Of a stretch of DNA of 64,000 bases, positions 38,557 through 47,283 are shown one piece after another; within the stretch, counting starts at the first letter, position 1; each line of letters starts with the position of its first letter. Position numbers and translations under genes: made by a program. Below the pieces are notes generated by a model, which searched no databases, was not told where the DNA came from, and saw nothing but the letters and a program-made list of their open reading frames with translations. Source of the DNA: UBA1715 sp045615765. Its GTDB lineage: Bacteria > Bacteroidota > Bacteroidia > Bacteroidales > UBA1715. The DNA lies in the NCBI GenBank assembly GCA_045615765.1, contig JAZLFM010000008.1:1-64000 (forward strand), written 5' to 3'.

Positions 38557-39159
38557 ATGGCGGAAGGTACCTACAAAACAATAGATTGCCCATCTGAAGG
38601 GTTATATAAGGAGAAAGGAAGCAAATTTATTGCTTTCGCATATCCTGTATTGTCTGAGGATGATGCAAAGGCAAAACTTACCGATATACAAAAAAAACAT
38701 CATGCGGCACGACATCATTGTTGGGCCTATAAGCTTGGAAATCAAGGAGAACGATTTCGCTCTTCGGATGATGGTGAACCGTCTAATTCGGCGGGGAAAC
38801 CGATTCTTGGTCAACTTGAAGCTTTTGGTGTAACTAATGTAATGGTGATTGTTGTTCGTTATTTTGGTGGTGTTCTTCTTGGTGTAGGAGGTCTTGTTCA
38901 TGCATATAAAGAGGCTACAAAAGATGCTTTGTCGCAAGCGGTTGTTGTAGAAAAGGTTATTCAGTCATGTTATTCGGTGCATTTTTCCTATGAGCAAAGT
39001 AATTCGGTTATGAATATTTTAAAAAGAATGGGGTGCGAGATTGTTCAACAAACATTTGAACTTACCTGCTTTGTTCGTTTTATGGTTGCGCAAAAGGTGG
39101 AAAATGAATGTGTTAGTGCATTGCAAAAAATAGCAGAAATACGATCGGAAGATGAATAG
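38557..39159 (+). CDS. yigZ: YigZ/IMPACT family protein
   Basis: 200 residues from ATG 38557, preferred over TTG 38545, which adds only MLNS. The IMPACT domain has SKFIAFAYPVLSEDDA, HHCWAYKLG, SSDDGEPSNSAGKPILGQLE and VVVRYFGGVLLGVGGLVHAY, all diagnostic; a C-terminal DUF1949 module follows. The bacterial function is not settled (links to translation regulation by analogy with eukaryotic IMPACT). It overlaps the M42 peptidase gene by 8 nt and starts the tight run to 45,139. Confidence 0.9.
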   Translation: MAEGTYKTIDCPSEGLYKEKGSKFIAFAYPVLSEDDAKAKLTDIQKKHHAARHHCWAYKLGNQGERFRSSDDGEPSNSAGKPILGQLEAFGVTNVMVIVVRYFGGVLLGVGGLVHAYKEATKDALSQAVVVEKVIQSCYSVHFSYEQSNSVMNILKRMGCEIVQQTFELTCFVRFMVAQKVENECVSALQKIAEIRSEDE

Positions 39160-40072
39160 TGAGTTTGAGTTATTACAAAAATTATGTAGCATATCGGCTC
39201 CATCTAGCGATGAAAGTCGTTTGGCTATGTTTCTTGTGGAATATATAGAGAAAAATAAATTTTCATGGAGACATAAACCGAAGGTATTATGTGGTGAAGA
39301 TTTTCAAGATTGTGTTATGTTAGTATGGGGAACTCCACGAACAGCTATGTTTGCCCATATCGACAGTGTTGGATGGATGGTTGGCTACAATGATGAATTA
39401 GTTCCTGTTGGTTCGCCTCGTTGTGATTCAGGAACGCAATTGGTTGGTTTCCAAGATGGTAATGAAGTTTCTTGCGAATTTGTTGAAGATGGTGAAAGAT
39501 ATACCTATAAGTCTGATGTTAAATTGGAGCGAGGAACATTACTCACGTATAAACCAAATTTTGTTGAGTCTGAGGATTATATAGAATCTCCATTTCTTGA
39601 TGATAGAGTAGGTGTATATGTAGCTTTGGAGTTAGCAAAGACGATGAAATGTGGTGCTATAGTGTTTTCTACGGGTGAAGAAACTCGTAGTGGGAATGCA
39701 AAGTTTTGTTGGAGATATCTATACAAAAATTATCATTTGCACAATGCCTTGATTGCTGATATAACTTGGATTACAGAGGGAATTGAATATGCAAAAGGTT
39801 GTGTTGTCTCTTTAAAAGATTCGTATGTGCCTCGTAAGGTGTTTGTAGATAAGATATTGAATGTCGCGAAACGAGAAAAGATTGCTATTCAACTTGAAGT
39901 AGAAACGGCAGGAGGTAGTGATGGAGGAAATTTGCAAATGATACCGTATGCAGTAAACTGGTGTTTTGTAGGCGCCGCTCAGGAATTCCCACATTCTCCA
40001 AAAGAAAAGATTCACAAGTCCGATATAGAATCTATGATAGTGTTATATAAAGCCTTAATGGAATATTTATAG
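39152..40072 (+). CDS. M42-type metallopeptidase (aminopeptidase)
   Basis: 306 residues, slightly shorter than usual for M42. Metal-site motifs appear in order: His in MFAHIDSVGWM, bridging Asp in FLDDRVGV, Glu-Glu in STGEETRSGN, Asp in LIADITW and His in FPHSPKEKIHKSD. These suit a di-zinc cytoplasmic aminopeptidase. It overlaps yigZ by 8 nt, and the GH3 gene starts directly after its stop. Confidence 0.85.
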   Translation: MNSEFELLQKLCSISAPSSDESRLAMFLVEYIEKNKFSWRHKPKVLCGEDFQDCVMLVWGTPRTAMFAHIDSVGWMVGYNDELVPVGSPRCDSGTQLVGFQDGNEVSCEFVEDGERYTYKSDVKLERGTLLTYKPNFVESEDYIESPFLDDRVGVYVALELAKTMKCGAIVFSTGEETRSGNAKFCWRYLYKNYHLHNALIADITWITEGIEYAKGCVVSLKDSYVPRKVFVDKILNVAKREKIAIQLEVETAGGSDGGNLQMIPYAVNWCFVGAAQEFPHSPKEKIHKSDIESMIVLYKALMEYL

Positions 40073-43000
40073 ATGAAAAAATTTGTACAATATATAGTTT
40101 TAATTTCGTTGCTTCTTTGGTGTGGCGCGTTAAATTCAACGGAACCAATGTCAACACCGTCGCATCCGTTTATGGGAGCAAATTCTCAATGGGTTGACTC
40201 TGTTTTTAATTCAATGACTTGGGATGAAAAAATAGGTCAGTTATTTATGGTTGCTGCATATTCTGATCCTAAGCAAAACAATGAAGCAGCAGTTACAAAG
40301 CTTATAACGGATTATCATATTGGTGGAGTAATCTTTTTCAAAGGTTCACCGGTGTTACAAGCTAAAATGACCAATAATTTTCAGAAAGCTTCAAAAATAC
40401 CGTTATCAGTGGCAATTGATGGTGAATGGGGTTTGGCGATGCGATTGGATAGCACTATCTCTTTTCCTCGTCAGTTGCAGTTAGGGGCGATTAATGAAAA
40501 AAATGCTCATTTGATTGAGGAAATGGGTGAAGAAGTTGGACGTGAATGTGTTCGTATGGGAATACATATCAATTTTGCACCTGTTGTTGATATTAATAAT
40601 AATCCTCAAAATCCTGTAATCAATACACGATCATTTGGAGAAATGAAGGATAATGTTGCCGAAAAAAGTTTGTTGTATATGCGTGGAATGCAATCGCATA
40701 ATATTCTAACTACGGCAAAACATTTCCCTGGACATGGTAATACCAATAGTGACTCTCATTATGCTTTACCTGTAATTCATAGTTCCAAAGATGAATTGGA
40801 GGATTTTGAGCTGTATCCATTTAAACAATTAATAAAGAATGATTTAACTGGTGTTATGATTGCACATTTGTATGTGCCTTCGTTGGATAAAACAAAAGAT
40901 TTACCTTCTACTTTATCTCCAAAGATTGTGAAGCAAAAACTTCGTGAAGATATGAAGTTTCAAGGTTTAATTTTTACTGATGCTTTGAATATGAAAGCTG
41001 TAAGTAATGCGTTCCCTGCTGGTGAAGTCGAAGTTCGTGCATTGCTTGCTGGTAACGATGTTTTGGAATTTACGTTGGATGTTCCCAAAGCTATTGCTGC
41101 AATTAAGCAGGCTCTTGCCAGTGGTAGATTAAAACAAGAAGATATAGATGAACATTGTCGTCGAATATTATTGGCAAAATCATGGATGAATGTTCCTAAT
41201 AGACAATACGTAGATTTAAATAATTTGCATAAAGATTTAAATACAGCGGCTGCTAGAAACTTGAATCGTAAGTTATTACAGGCATCAATGACTGTGGTAA
41301 AGGATAAAAAATCGCAGTTGCCTTTGCGTCAACTTGACAAGAAAAAAATTGCTGTTGTATCGTTGAAAAAAGGAACATCGTATTTTGTTAATCAATTAAA
41401 GAAAGAAGCTCCGGTAACGGAATTTGTGGTACCTACGAATGAATCTTATGCTACGATTTTACAGAATACATTAGAAAGTCTTAAATCTTTTGATGTCGTT
41501 ATTGTAAATGTTCCAGGTTCTAGTTCGTATCCGAATAAGAAGTATGGTATCACACCTGAAATGGTACAGGTCGTAGGAAAAATTGCTGCTACAAACAATG
41601 TCGTTATGGTATTGCATGCCAATCCATATGCTTTAGACTATTTTAAGGATATATTACCTTCGGTAGAGACGATATTGGTTTCTTACGATTTTAGAAAACA
41701 AGTTCAAGAAATTGCTGCAGAATCTTTATTCGGTGCAACGCCTATAAATGGTCGTCTTCCTGTATCTGCTGGTGGTTTTAACGCAGGTTCTGGTGTAAAT
41801 TATGGTGCCGTTCAACGCTTACGAATGGGTGATGCGATAGAAGTTGGAATGGATGAGACGAAATTGGAAAAGATAGATTCTATTGTTACTTATTTTATAA
41901 AAAATGGCGCAATGCCAGGATGTGAGGTTCTAGTTGCAAAGGATGGCGTTATTGTGTATGAAAAAGCTTTTGGTACTTATTCGTATGATTCTAAGGATTC
42001 TGTTTCCACCGAAACATTATATGATTTAGCTTCGATAACAAAGGCTGCTGCGACAACAGTTTCTCTTATGAAACTGTATGACGAAGGTGATTTCTCGTTA
42101 AAAAAACAGTTTGGTGATTATATTCCTTATTTGAAAGAAACCAATAAAGATACACTTTGCATGCGTGATGTTTTGACACATCAAGCTCAGTTGCGTTCTG
42201 GCGTTGCATTGACGCAAACCGTATTCAAAAATTATTTTGCTAAGGGAATGAAATCTGTAAAGCGTTCTGCGGAATTCCCTTATTTAATAGATTATCAGTT
42301 ATATCTTTCTAACAAAGTAGAGTTCGTTGATAATGCTGTTTCTACAGTAAAAGACGACGAACATCAAATAGAAATGGGAGAAAATTTCTATTTGAATAAT
42401 GCTTATAGAGATACTGTATTTCGGATGATTGCAGAATCTCCATTATTACCAAAAAAAGAAGTTGTGTACAGCGATTTGGGTTTTTATTTAATGACAGATG
42501 TAATAAAAAATATTAGCGGAAAATCATTAGATGAATACACTCATGATAATTTTTATTCAAAATTAGGTGCAACGACTTTAGGTTATTGTCCATTACGAAG
42601 ATTTCCAAAACCAGATATTGCTCCGACCGAAAATGAAGAATTTTTTCGTCATCAGTTGTTGCAAGGCTATGTTCACGATAGAGGTGCAGCAATGTTGGGT
42701 GGTGTAAGCGGTCATGCAGGCTTATTCTCGAATGCACATGATTTAGCAAAATTGCTCCAGATGTTATTGAATAAAGGAACCTATGGTGGAGAACGATATC
42801 TAAAAGCTGAAACTATAGATTTGTTTACGGCTTGCCAATTTTGTGAAAATGGTAATCGAAAAGGTTTAGGATTTGACAAACCAGAACCTGATGGTGTAAA
42901 ACTTGATCCTACTTGTCATTGTACTTCTCCGTTAAGTTACGGCCATACTGGTTTTACAGGAACGATGTTTTGGGTTGATCCAGAGCAGTCGCTGCTATAT

Positions 43001-43114
43001 ATTTTCCTTTCAAATAGAGTGAATCGATCTACTCCAGATGCTAAGAATACTATGTTAGGGGATTCTGCAGTACGTTCTCGTATTCAACGAACAATTTATA
43101 ATGCAATAATTTAA
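40073..43114 (+). CDS. Exported GH3 glycosidase fused to a class C beta-lactamase-like serine hydrolase
   Basis: 1013 residues. After an export signal, a GH3 N-terminal barrel (about 35-375) has the NagZ-type loop KHFPGHGNTNSDSHYALP, suggesting beta-N-acetylglucosaminidase activity on muropeptides. A GH3 C-terminal-like domain spans about 410-575. The rest (about 600-1013) is a serine hydrolase of the beta-lactamase fold, with SITK (SxxK), YSD and HTGFTGT. The combination is known in Bacteroidota and points to peptidoglycan recycling in the periplasm rather than antibiotic resistance. Its ATG abuts the stop of the M42 gene. Confidence 0.88.
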   Translation: MKKFVQYIVLISLLLWCGALNSTEPMSTPSHPFMGANSQWVDSVFNSMTWDEKIGQLFMVAAYSDPKQNNEAAVTKLITDYHIGGVIFFKGSPVLQAKMTNNFQKASKIPLSVAIDGEWGLAMRLDSTISFPRQLQLGAINEKNAHLIEEMGEEVGRECVRMGIHINFAPVVDINNNPQNPVINTRSFGEMKDNVAEKSLLYMRGMQSHNILTTAKHFPGHGNTNSDSHYALPVIHSSKDELEDFELYPFKQLIKNDLTGVMIAHLYVPSLDKTKDLPSTLSPKIVKQKLREDMKFQGLIFTDALNMKAVSNAFPAGEVEVRALLAGNDVLEFTLDVPKAIAAIKQALASGRLKQEDIDEHCRRILLAKSWMNVPNRQYVDLNNLHKDLNTAAARNLNRKLLQASMTVVKDKKSQLPLRQLDKKKIAVVSLKKGTSYFVNQLKKEAPVTEFVVPTNESYATILQNTLESLKSFDVVIVNVPGSSSYPNKKYGITPEMVQVVGKIAATNNVVMVLHANPYALDYFKDILPSVETILVSYDFRKQVQEIAAESLFGATPINGRLPVSAGGFNAGSGVNYGAVQRLRMGDAIEVGMDETKLEKIDSIVTYFIKNGAMPGCEVLVAKDGVIVYEKAFGTYSYDSKDSVSTETLYDLASITKAAATTVSLMKLYDEGDFSLKKQFGDYIPYLKETNKDTLCMRDVLTHQAQLRSGVALTQTVFKNYFAKGMKSVKRSAEFPYLIDYQLYLSNKVEFVDNAVSTVKDDEHQIEMGENFYLNNAYRDTVFRMIAESPLLPKKEVVYSDLGFYLMTDVIKNISGKSLDEYTHDNFYSKLGATTLGYCPLRRFPKPDIAPTENEEFFRHQLLQGYVHDRGAAMLGGVSGHAGLFSNAHDLAKLLQMLLNKGTYGGERYLKAETIDLFTACQFCENGNRKGLGFDKPEPDGVKLDPTCHCTSPLSYGHTGFTGTMFWVDPEQSLLYIFLSNRVNRSTPDAKNTMLGDSAVRSRIQRTIYNAII

Positions 43115-43117
43115 ACT

Positions 43118-43957
43118 ATGTCCAATACAAACGAAATATTTGAAGACCTACGTAAAATGTTTAATGCAAATCCGCAATCGCTAAGCATTGTTGAGGAGCA
43201 GATTGATTTAAACATTCAGGCAAGTTATTATAAAAGATCACGAATGTTGCGTCGTCAGGTATATGAGCTACGTGATGTTTTGGATATGGTTCCGTATCTG
43301 TATGATCCAGAAACTCGTTTGGAAGATAAACGCGATATTTTGGTGAAATTGGCATCGTTTGACGATGTTGAAGCTTTCCGTACCATAGAAAAATTCAAAA
43401 ATGAATCAGAAGGTGAGATACGTTTATGGGCGTCAATGGCTTATCGTGAAAGTAAGGCAGAGATAGAAGGTTCTTTGCTAGATGAAACGCAGGTTATTAT
43501 TTCAACAGGTTTGGGTGGAAAAGGCAATAAATTACGTTATTTCGTTTGTTTTGTGAATGAACAAAACTGTCCTTTCAGTGATTATCAAGCACGTATTTTA
43601 CAAGGAGAATTGGAATGTGCTGTTGACGGATTTGGTTCAGATATTGAATCTATTTCGTTTTCGGGACGATATATGCGTGCAATGGTTCTTATTCCAATAA
43701 CAATTGCTCCCTCCGATGTCATTCAACAAGTTGTTGATGCTACTGAGGATTTAGGAGGCTTTTTAGATGAGACATTGGTCATTTCGAATGTAAAGGAAAT
43801 GGATGATGAGGATATGCAAAAAATCCTAAATGGAGAAATGATGGAAAATGAAATTGAGGGTTTGTCTTCTTTTGATTTTTCTGATTACGACGAAACAATT
43901 GATGGTGAAGACGATAGCGAAGAAGATGATGATTCGGAGGACAACGAATTGTTTTAA
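43118..43957 (+). CDS. Conserved hypothetical protein with acidic tail
   Basis: 279 residues, no signal peptide or membrane segment. The first 90 residues are helical and charged (YKRSRMLRRQVYELRDVLDM). Residues about 120-220 look like a compact alpha-beta domain (TQVIISTGLGGKGNKLRYFVCF). The last 40 residues are almost all Asp, Glu and Ser. I do not recognise a characterised family. Spaced 3 nt after the GH3 gene and 6 nt before the DUF819 gene, it is probably co-transcribed with both. Confidence 0.65.
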   Translation: MSNTNEIFEDLRKMFNANPQSLSIVEEQIDLNIQASYYKRSRMLRRQVYELRDVLDMVPYLYDPETRLEDKRDILVKLASFDDVEAFRTIEKFKNESEGEIRLWASMAYRESKAEIEGSLLDETQVIISTGLGGKGNKLRYFVCFVNEQNCPFSDYQARILQGELECAVDGFGSDIESISFSGRYMRAMVLIPITIAPSDVIQQVVDATEDLGGFLDETLVISNVKEMDDEDMQKILNGEMMENEIEGLSSFDFSDYDETIDGEDDSEEDDDSEDNELF

Positions 43958-43963
43958 AATGTT

Positions 43964-45139
43964 ATGCGTATTGCTTTAATTATATCCATCTATTTATTTG
44001 TCCCATTTTGTATAGTGTTCGCTTTTCGTAAGTGGGCATTTGTGCAAAAGATTGGTTCTGTTGTAGTTGCTTATGCGGTAGGCATAATTTTGTCGTTATC
44101 AGGATTAATGACGTATGATTTCGATGTTGAACAGGCAAATCAATTAGCAGTTTTACAGAAATGGTTTATGAATATAACAGTTCCGTTGGCAATTCCATTG
44201 ATGTTGTTGAGTTCTGATTTTCGTTTATGGGCAAAAACATTACCCAAAACAATATTTGCTTTATTAGGAGGGTTATTGGCAGTTCTTATTGCTGTAGTCT
44301 TAGGATTCTTTGTTTTTAGAAACGGAAATGCAGAAAATTTTGTAGACTTATCGGCAATGATGATTGGTATTTATACTGGCGGTACAATGAATTTTGCTGC
44401 ATTAGGAGCTGCTTTACAAGTCGATTCTACGGTAATGACTTGTTTGATGACTTTTGAAATGTTGGGTACCTTTCCTTTGTTGTTATTTGTTGTTTGTGGT
44501 GGCTACAAATTGTTCCGAAAAATACTTCCATTCCCTGAAGACGAAGGAATGTCGGCTGTGAGCAAACGGGTACGCGATAATGGCGTAGAATGCTACGATA
44601 ATATGCTACATCGTCGTATTTTACCATTAACATTAGTTGGTTTATTGTTGTCTCTGTTATTTCTTGTTATTGGTGCAGGCTTGTCCTTACTGTTGACAGG
44701 GAAATTGAATGAAATGATTGTGATTCTCACCGTTACAACATTAGCAATACTTGCTTCTTTCAATGAAAAAATTCGTCGTTTGCCTAAAACATTTGAATTA
44801 GGAATGATTTTCATTCTGATGTTTAGTGTTGTTGTCGCTTCTCAATTTAACTTTTATACTTTGGGAACAAATGGACTAATGTTGTTGTATTATGTCTTGT
44901 TTGTTATGATAGTTTCTATGTCATTGCATATTTTGTTTTGTCGTATATTCAAAGTATATGGTGATTTATTTGTTGTTGCTAATATAGGTTTGCTTTGTTC
45001 ACCGCCGTTTATTCCTCCTGTTGTTGGAGCTATGGGAAATAAAAAAGTGCTTGTGAGCGGTCTTGCGATAGGTCTTGTTGGTTATGCCATAGGTACTTAT
45101 TTAGGAATTGCTATGGCATATTTGCTTCGTTTATTGTAA
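43964..45139 (+). CDS. DUF819 family integral membrane protein
   Basis: 391 residues with about ten hydrophobic helices, matching DUF819, a family of uncharacterised transporter-like inner-membrane proteins. Recognisable blocks are SGLMTYDFDVEQANQLAVLQ, NITVPLAIPLMLLSSDF, YTGGTMNFAALGAALQ and SPPFIPPVVGAMGNKK. The repeated halves resemble a sodium-driven carrier fold; the substrate is unknown. It is the last gene of the run starting with yigZ. The 241 bases after it hold no gene, only a weak AT-only inverted repeat at 45140-45167. Confidence 0.82.
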   Translation: MRIALIISIYLFVPFCIVFAFRKWAFVQKIGSVVVAYAVGIILSLSGLMTYDFDVEQANQLAVLQKWFMNITVPLAIPLMLLSSDFRLWAKTLPKTIFALLGGLLAVLIAVVLGFFVFRNGNAENFVDLSAMMIGIYTGGTMNFAALGAALQVDSTVMTCLMTFEMLGTFPLLLFVVCGGYKLFRKILPFPEDEGMSAVSKRVRDNGVECYDNMLHRRILPLTLVGLLLSLLFLVIGAGLSLLLTGKLNEMIVILTVTTLAILASFNEKIRRLPKTFELGMIFILMFSVVVASQFNFYTLGTNGLMLLYYVLFVMIVSMSLHILFCRIFKVYGDLFVVANIGLLCSPPFIPPVVGAMGNKKVLVSGLAIGLVGYAIGTYLGIAMAYLLRLL

Positions 45140-45380
45140 TTTATTGTTACTCTACAAATACAATAAACACGAATGATGGTATAATAATTGGCAGATTTTC
45201 TATTCAAATCTTTATTTATACTATGTCGGTTGTAAGAAAATAGTTTATGAAAACTTTCTTATATATTTGATTGTTAGCTGTTTACGTGTTGAAAATTTCT
45301 TTCTTGTTTTTCGCTTTACAAAATAAAATTATGTTATTTTCGCGATGAAAGAATGAGTATAAACGCCTTAAAAGAACGAC

Positions 45381-46310
45381 ATGATAGAATATTTAGAATG
45401 CAAAGGCGGATTCAAGAAGATATCCAAATGGCAACCAAATTGCTGGATTCAGGTTACAAAGCCTTCACAAAAGGATTTGTCGGAATTGGAGCATACATTT
45501 AATGCTCCTATGGACTTTATGAAGGACGTAGAAGATACGGAAGAACGTCCGAGAACGGAAAGCGAAGATGGATGGTTAATGACTCTTATTCGTATTCCGA
45601 ATAAAGAAATTGATGAAGATGGCGATTCGTTGTTTTCTACGGTGCCATTGGCTGTACTCATTAGTAAAGATATTCTGATTACAATCTGTCATTACAAGTC
45701 TGAAATGATAGAGGACTTTATTCGTTGGTCTAATCGAAAACGAATTCAAGATCGTCAGCGATTGGATTTGATGCTTTCGTTGTTTTTGAGTAGTTCTGTA
45801 TGGTATTTGAAGTACTTGAAACAGATGAACATTATGATGAAAAATGCTGAAGAGGCTTTAGAAGAATCAATGGAAAACGACCAATTGCAACAGATGATGC
45901 GTATAGAAAAGTTCTTGGTCTATTTTATTACTTCTTTGCGTGGTAATGAGGTGGTTTTGGTTCGTTTAAAGAAACATCTTCGCAATTTACAATATGACGA
46001 TGATTTGTTAGATGATGTTGAAGTCGAATTGCAACAGGCTTATACAACAGCAAATATCTATAGCGATATCTTGGAACGTCAACGTAGTGGTTATGCCAGT
46101 ATCATCAGCAACAACTTGAATGGTACCATGAAAAAATTGACTACCATAACGATTATTTTGATGATTCCTGCCGCTATTTCTGGATTCTTCGGTATGAATG
46201 TACCGAATGGTATGGAAAATTGGTGGTTTGCTTTCCCTTTGATTTTATTAATCACAGTTCTTATTATTGCGATTAGCTACTACAGTTTTAAGAAGCGGAA
46301 TCTATTCTAA
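45381..46310 (+). CDS. corA: CorA-type magnesium/cobalt transporter
   Basis: 309 residues. The cytoplasmic funnel is followed by two C-terminal transmembrane helices with the selectivity motif GMN in FFGMNVPNGMENWW. Blocks LTTITIILMIPAAISGFFG and the basic C-terminal FKKRNLF tail are typical. It mediates Mg2+ uptake as a pentamer. It has no partner gene. The region 45140-45380 before it shows only a near-match -7 sequence (TATTTTCG) and no recognisable M-box riboswitch. Confidence 0.92.
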   Translation: MIEYLECKGGFKKISKWQPNCWIQVTKPSQKDLSELEHTFNAPMDFMKDVEDTEERPRTESEDGWLMTLIRIPNKEIDEDGDSLFSTVPLAVLISKDILITICHYKSEMIEDFIRWSNRKRIQDRQRLDLMLSLFLSSSVWYLKYLKQMNIMMKNAEEALEESMENDQLQQMMRIEKFLVYFITSLRGNEVVLVRLKKHLRNLQYDDDLLDDVEVELQQAYTTANIYSDILERQRSGYASIISNNLNGTMKKLTTITIILMIPAAISGFFGMNVPNGMENWWFAFPLILLITVLIIAISYYSFKKRNLF

Positions 46311-46340
46311 AAAAAAAGAGACGATGCACGCATCGTCTCT
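46311..46340 (-). terminator. Minus-strand terminator after the FKBP gene
   Basis: AGAGACGATG (46317-46326) pairs perfectly with CATCGTCTCT (46331-46340) around a 4-nt loop. On the minus strand the stem is followed by a long T run (the A run at 46309-46317), so it serves the minus-strand FKBP gene. Read from corA it lacks a T tract. Confidence 0.85.
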
Positions 46341-46365
46341 ACTTACTATCTTGTTTTATATTTCA

Positions 46366-47232
46366 TTATTTAAAGGCAATCAATTCGATATCGAAAATTA
46401 CAGTCTTACGTGGGGCGATATGTAATGTTTTGTCACCATTTTCGCCAGCTGCAAGTTTCGATACGGCAATGCAAGTTGCTTTGCTTCCTTTTCTCATATA
46501 TTGAACTGATTCGGCTAAACAAGGCCACACTAGTGGATCGGAAACGTCAAAGATAAGTGGGTCGTTCTTTTGGTAAGTAGAGTAAATAGGTTCGCCGTTT
46601 ATGTATGTTGCGGTGTAATGAATCGCAACTTTGTTGCTTTTCCCTACTTTAGGCCCTTCGCCTTCATAAGTCTCAATAAAATATAATCCGCTTGACGTTG
46701 GTTTTATGTCTGGATAGTTGTTTGCTAGATATTCTTTCAATAATTCTTCTTCTTCGTTCTTTAATTCTTCCATCTTTTTTTCTTGTTCCTTTTGAACGAT
46801 TTCAGGAGAAAGGATTTTTTTTAGTTTTATTTCGAATCTAAGATTTTCGTTCTGAGAAATCTCTTTTAGTTTCTTTGTCTGTCCTGCAAATAAATAAAAT
46901 TCATAGGCATTAATTAGGAAACTCATGCTGTCGCCTTCGTGCATCATAGCAAGTGCATCGTTGATAGTGCTTCCTTCAGCTGTCGGCTTTATAAAATCCA
47001 TAATGAATTTTGGAGATATATCTTGGGAGTTGAACAGGAGAGAATCGTTACTGTCGTAATAGCGTACATCAAGCACTAATTTATTCCCTTCCTGTGGCGA
47101 AAGCGTTGAATCACTTTGTACAATGTATTTGTATGTAAGCCCATGTTCTGTTGTCTTATATGTGTTTTGTTTTTTACAACTTATTGTAAAGCAGGCAAGT
47201 ATGCTAATGATTAAGGAAATTTTATATTTCAT
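46366..47232 (-). CDS. FKBP-type peptidyl-prolyl isomerase lipoprotein
   Basis: 288 residues. Lipoprotein signal with Cys19 (CFTISCKK). The C-terminal half (about 165-288) is an FKBP domain with VAIHYTATYINGEPIYSTY and WPCLAESVQYMRKGSKATCIAV. The N-terminal half (about 45-145) also looks FKBP-like but degenerate, with KLVLDVRYYDSNDSLLFNS and DALAMMHEGDSMSFLINA. A charged helix joins them. It probably acts as a folding factor attached to the outer or inner membrane facing the periplasm. It has its own promoter. Confidence 0.85.
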   Translation of the reverse strand: MKYKISLIISILACFTISCKKQNTYKTTEHGLTYKYIVQSDSTLSPQEGNKLVLDVRYYDSNDSLLFNSQDISPKFIMDFIKPTAEGSTINDALAMMHEGDSMSFLINAYEFYLFAGQTKKLKEISQNENLRFEIKLKKILSPEIVQKEQEKKMEELKNEEEELLKEYLANNYPDIKPTSSGLYFIETYEGEGPKVGKSNKVAIHYTATYINGEPIYSTYQKNDPLIFDVSDPLVWPCLAESVQYMRKGSKATCIAVSKLAAGENGDKTLHIAPRKTVIFDIELIAFK

Positions 47233-47253
47233 TTTGCGTATTCTTATTTGTTA

Positions 47254-47283
47254 CAAAGATAATGGTCTATTACTTTTCATCAA
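47254..47283 (-). promoter_or_regulatory. Bacteroidota-type promoter for the FKBP gene
   Basis: On the minus strand TTG (47283-47281) and TATCTTTG (47261-47254) are 19 nt apart. The -33 box lies inside the 3' end of the upstream exported-protein gene. The FKBP ATG is at 47232. Confidence 0.65.

Noticed and set aside
40073..43114. Beta-lactamase resistance gene
   Set aside because: The serine hydrolase part is fused to a GH3 domain and has the peptidoglycan-recycling context; nothing points to resistance.
45140..45380. Possible Mg2+ riboswitch before corA
   Set aside because: The 241-base gap is AT-rich with only a weak inverted repeat; no conserved M-box core could be recognised.
46311..46340. 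Hairpin as the terminator of corA
   Set aside because: Read on the plus strand there is no T tract after the stem; the T tract exists only on the minus strand, so it belongs to the FKBP gene.
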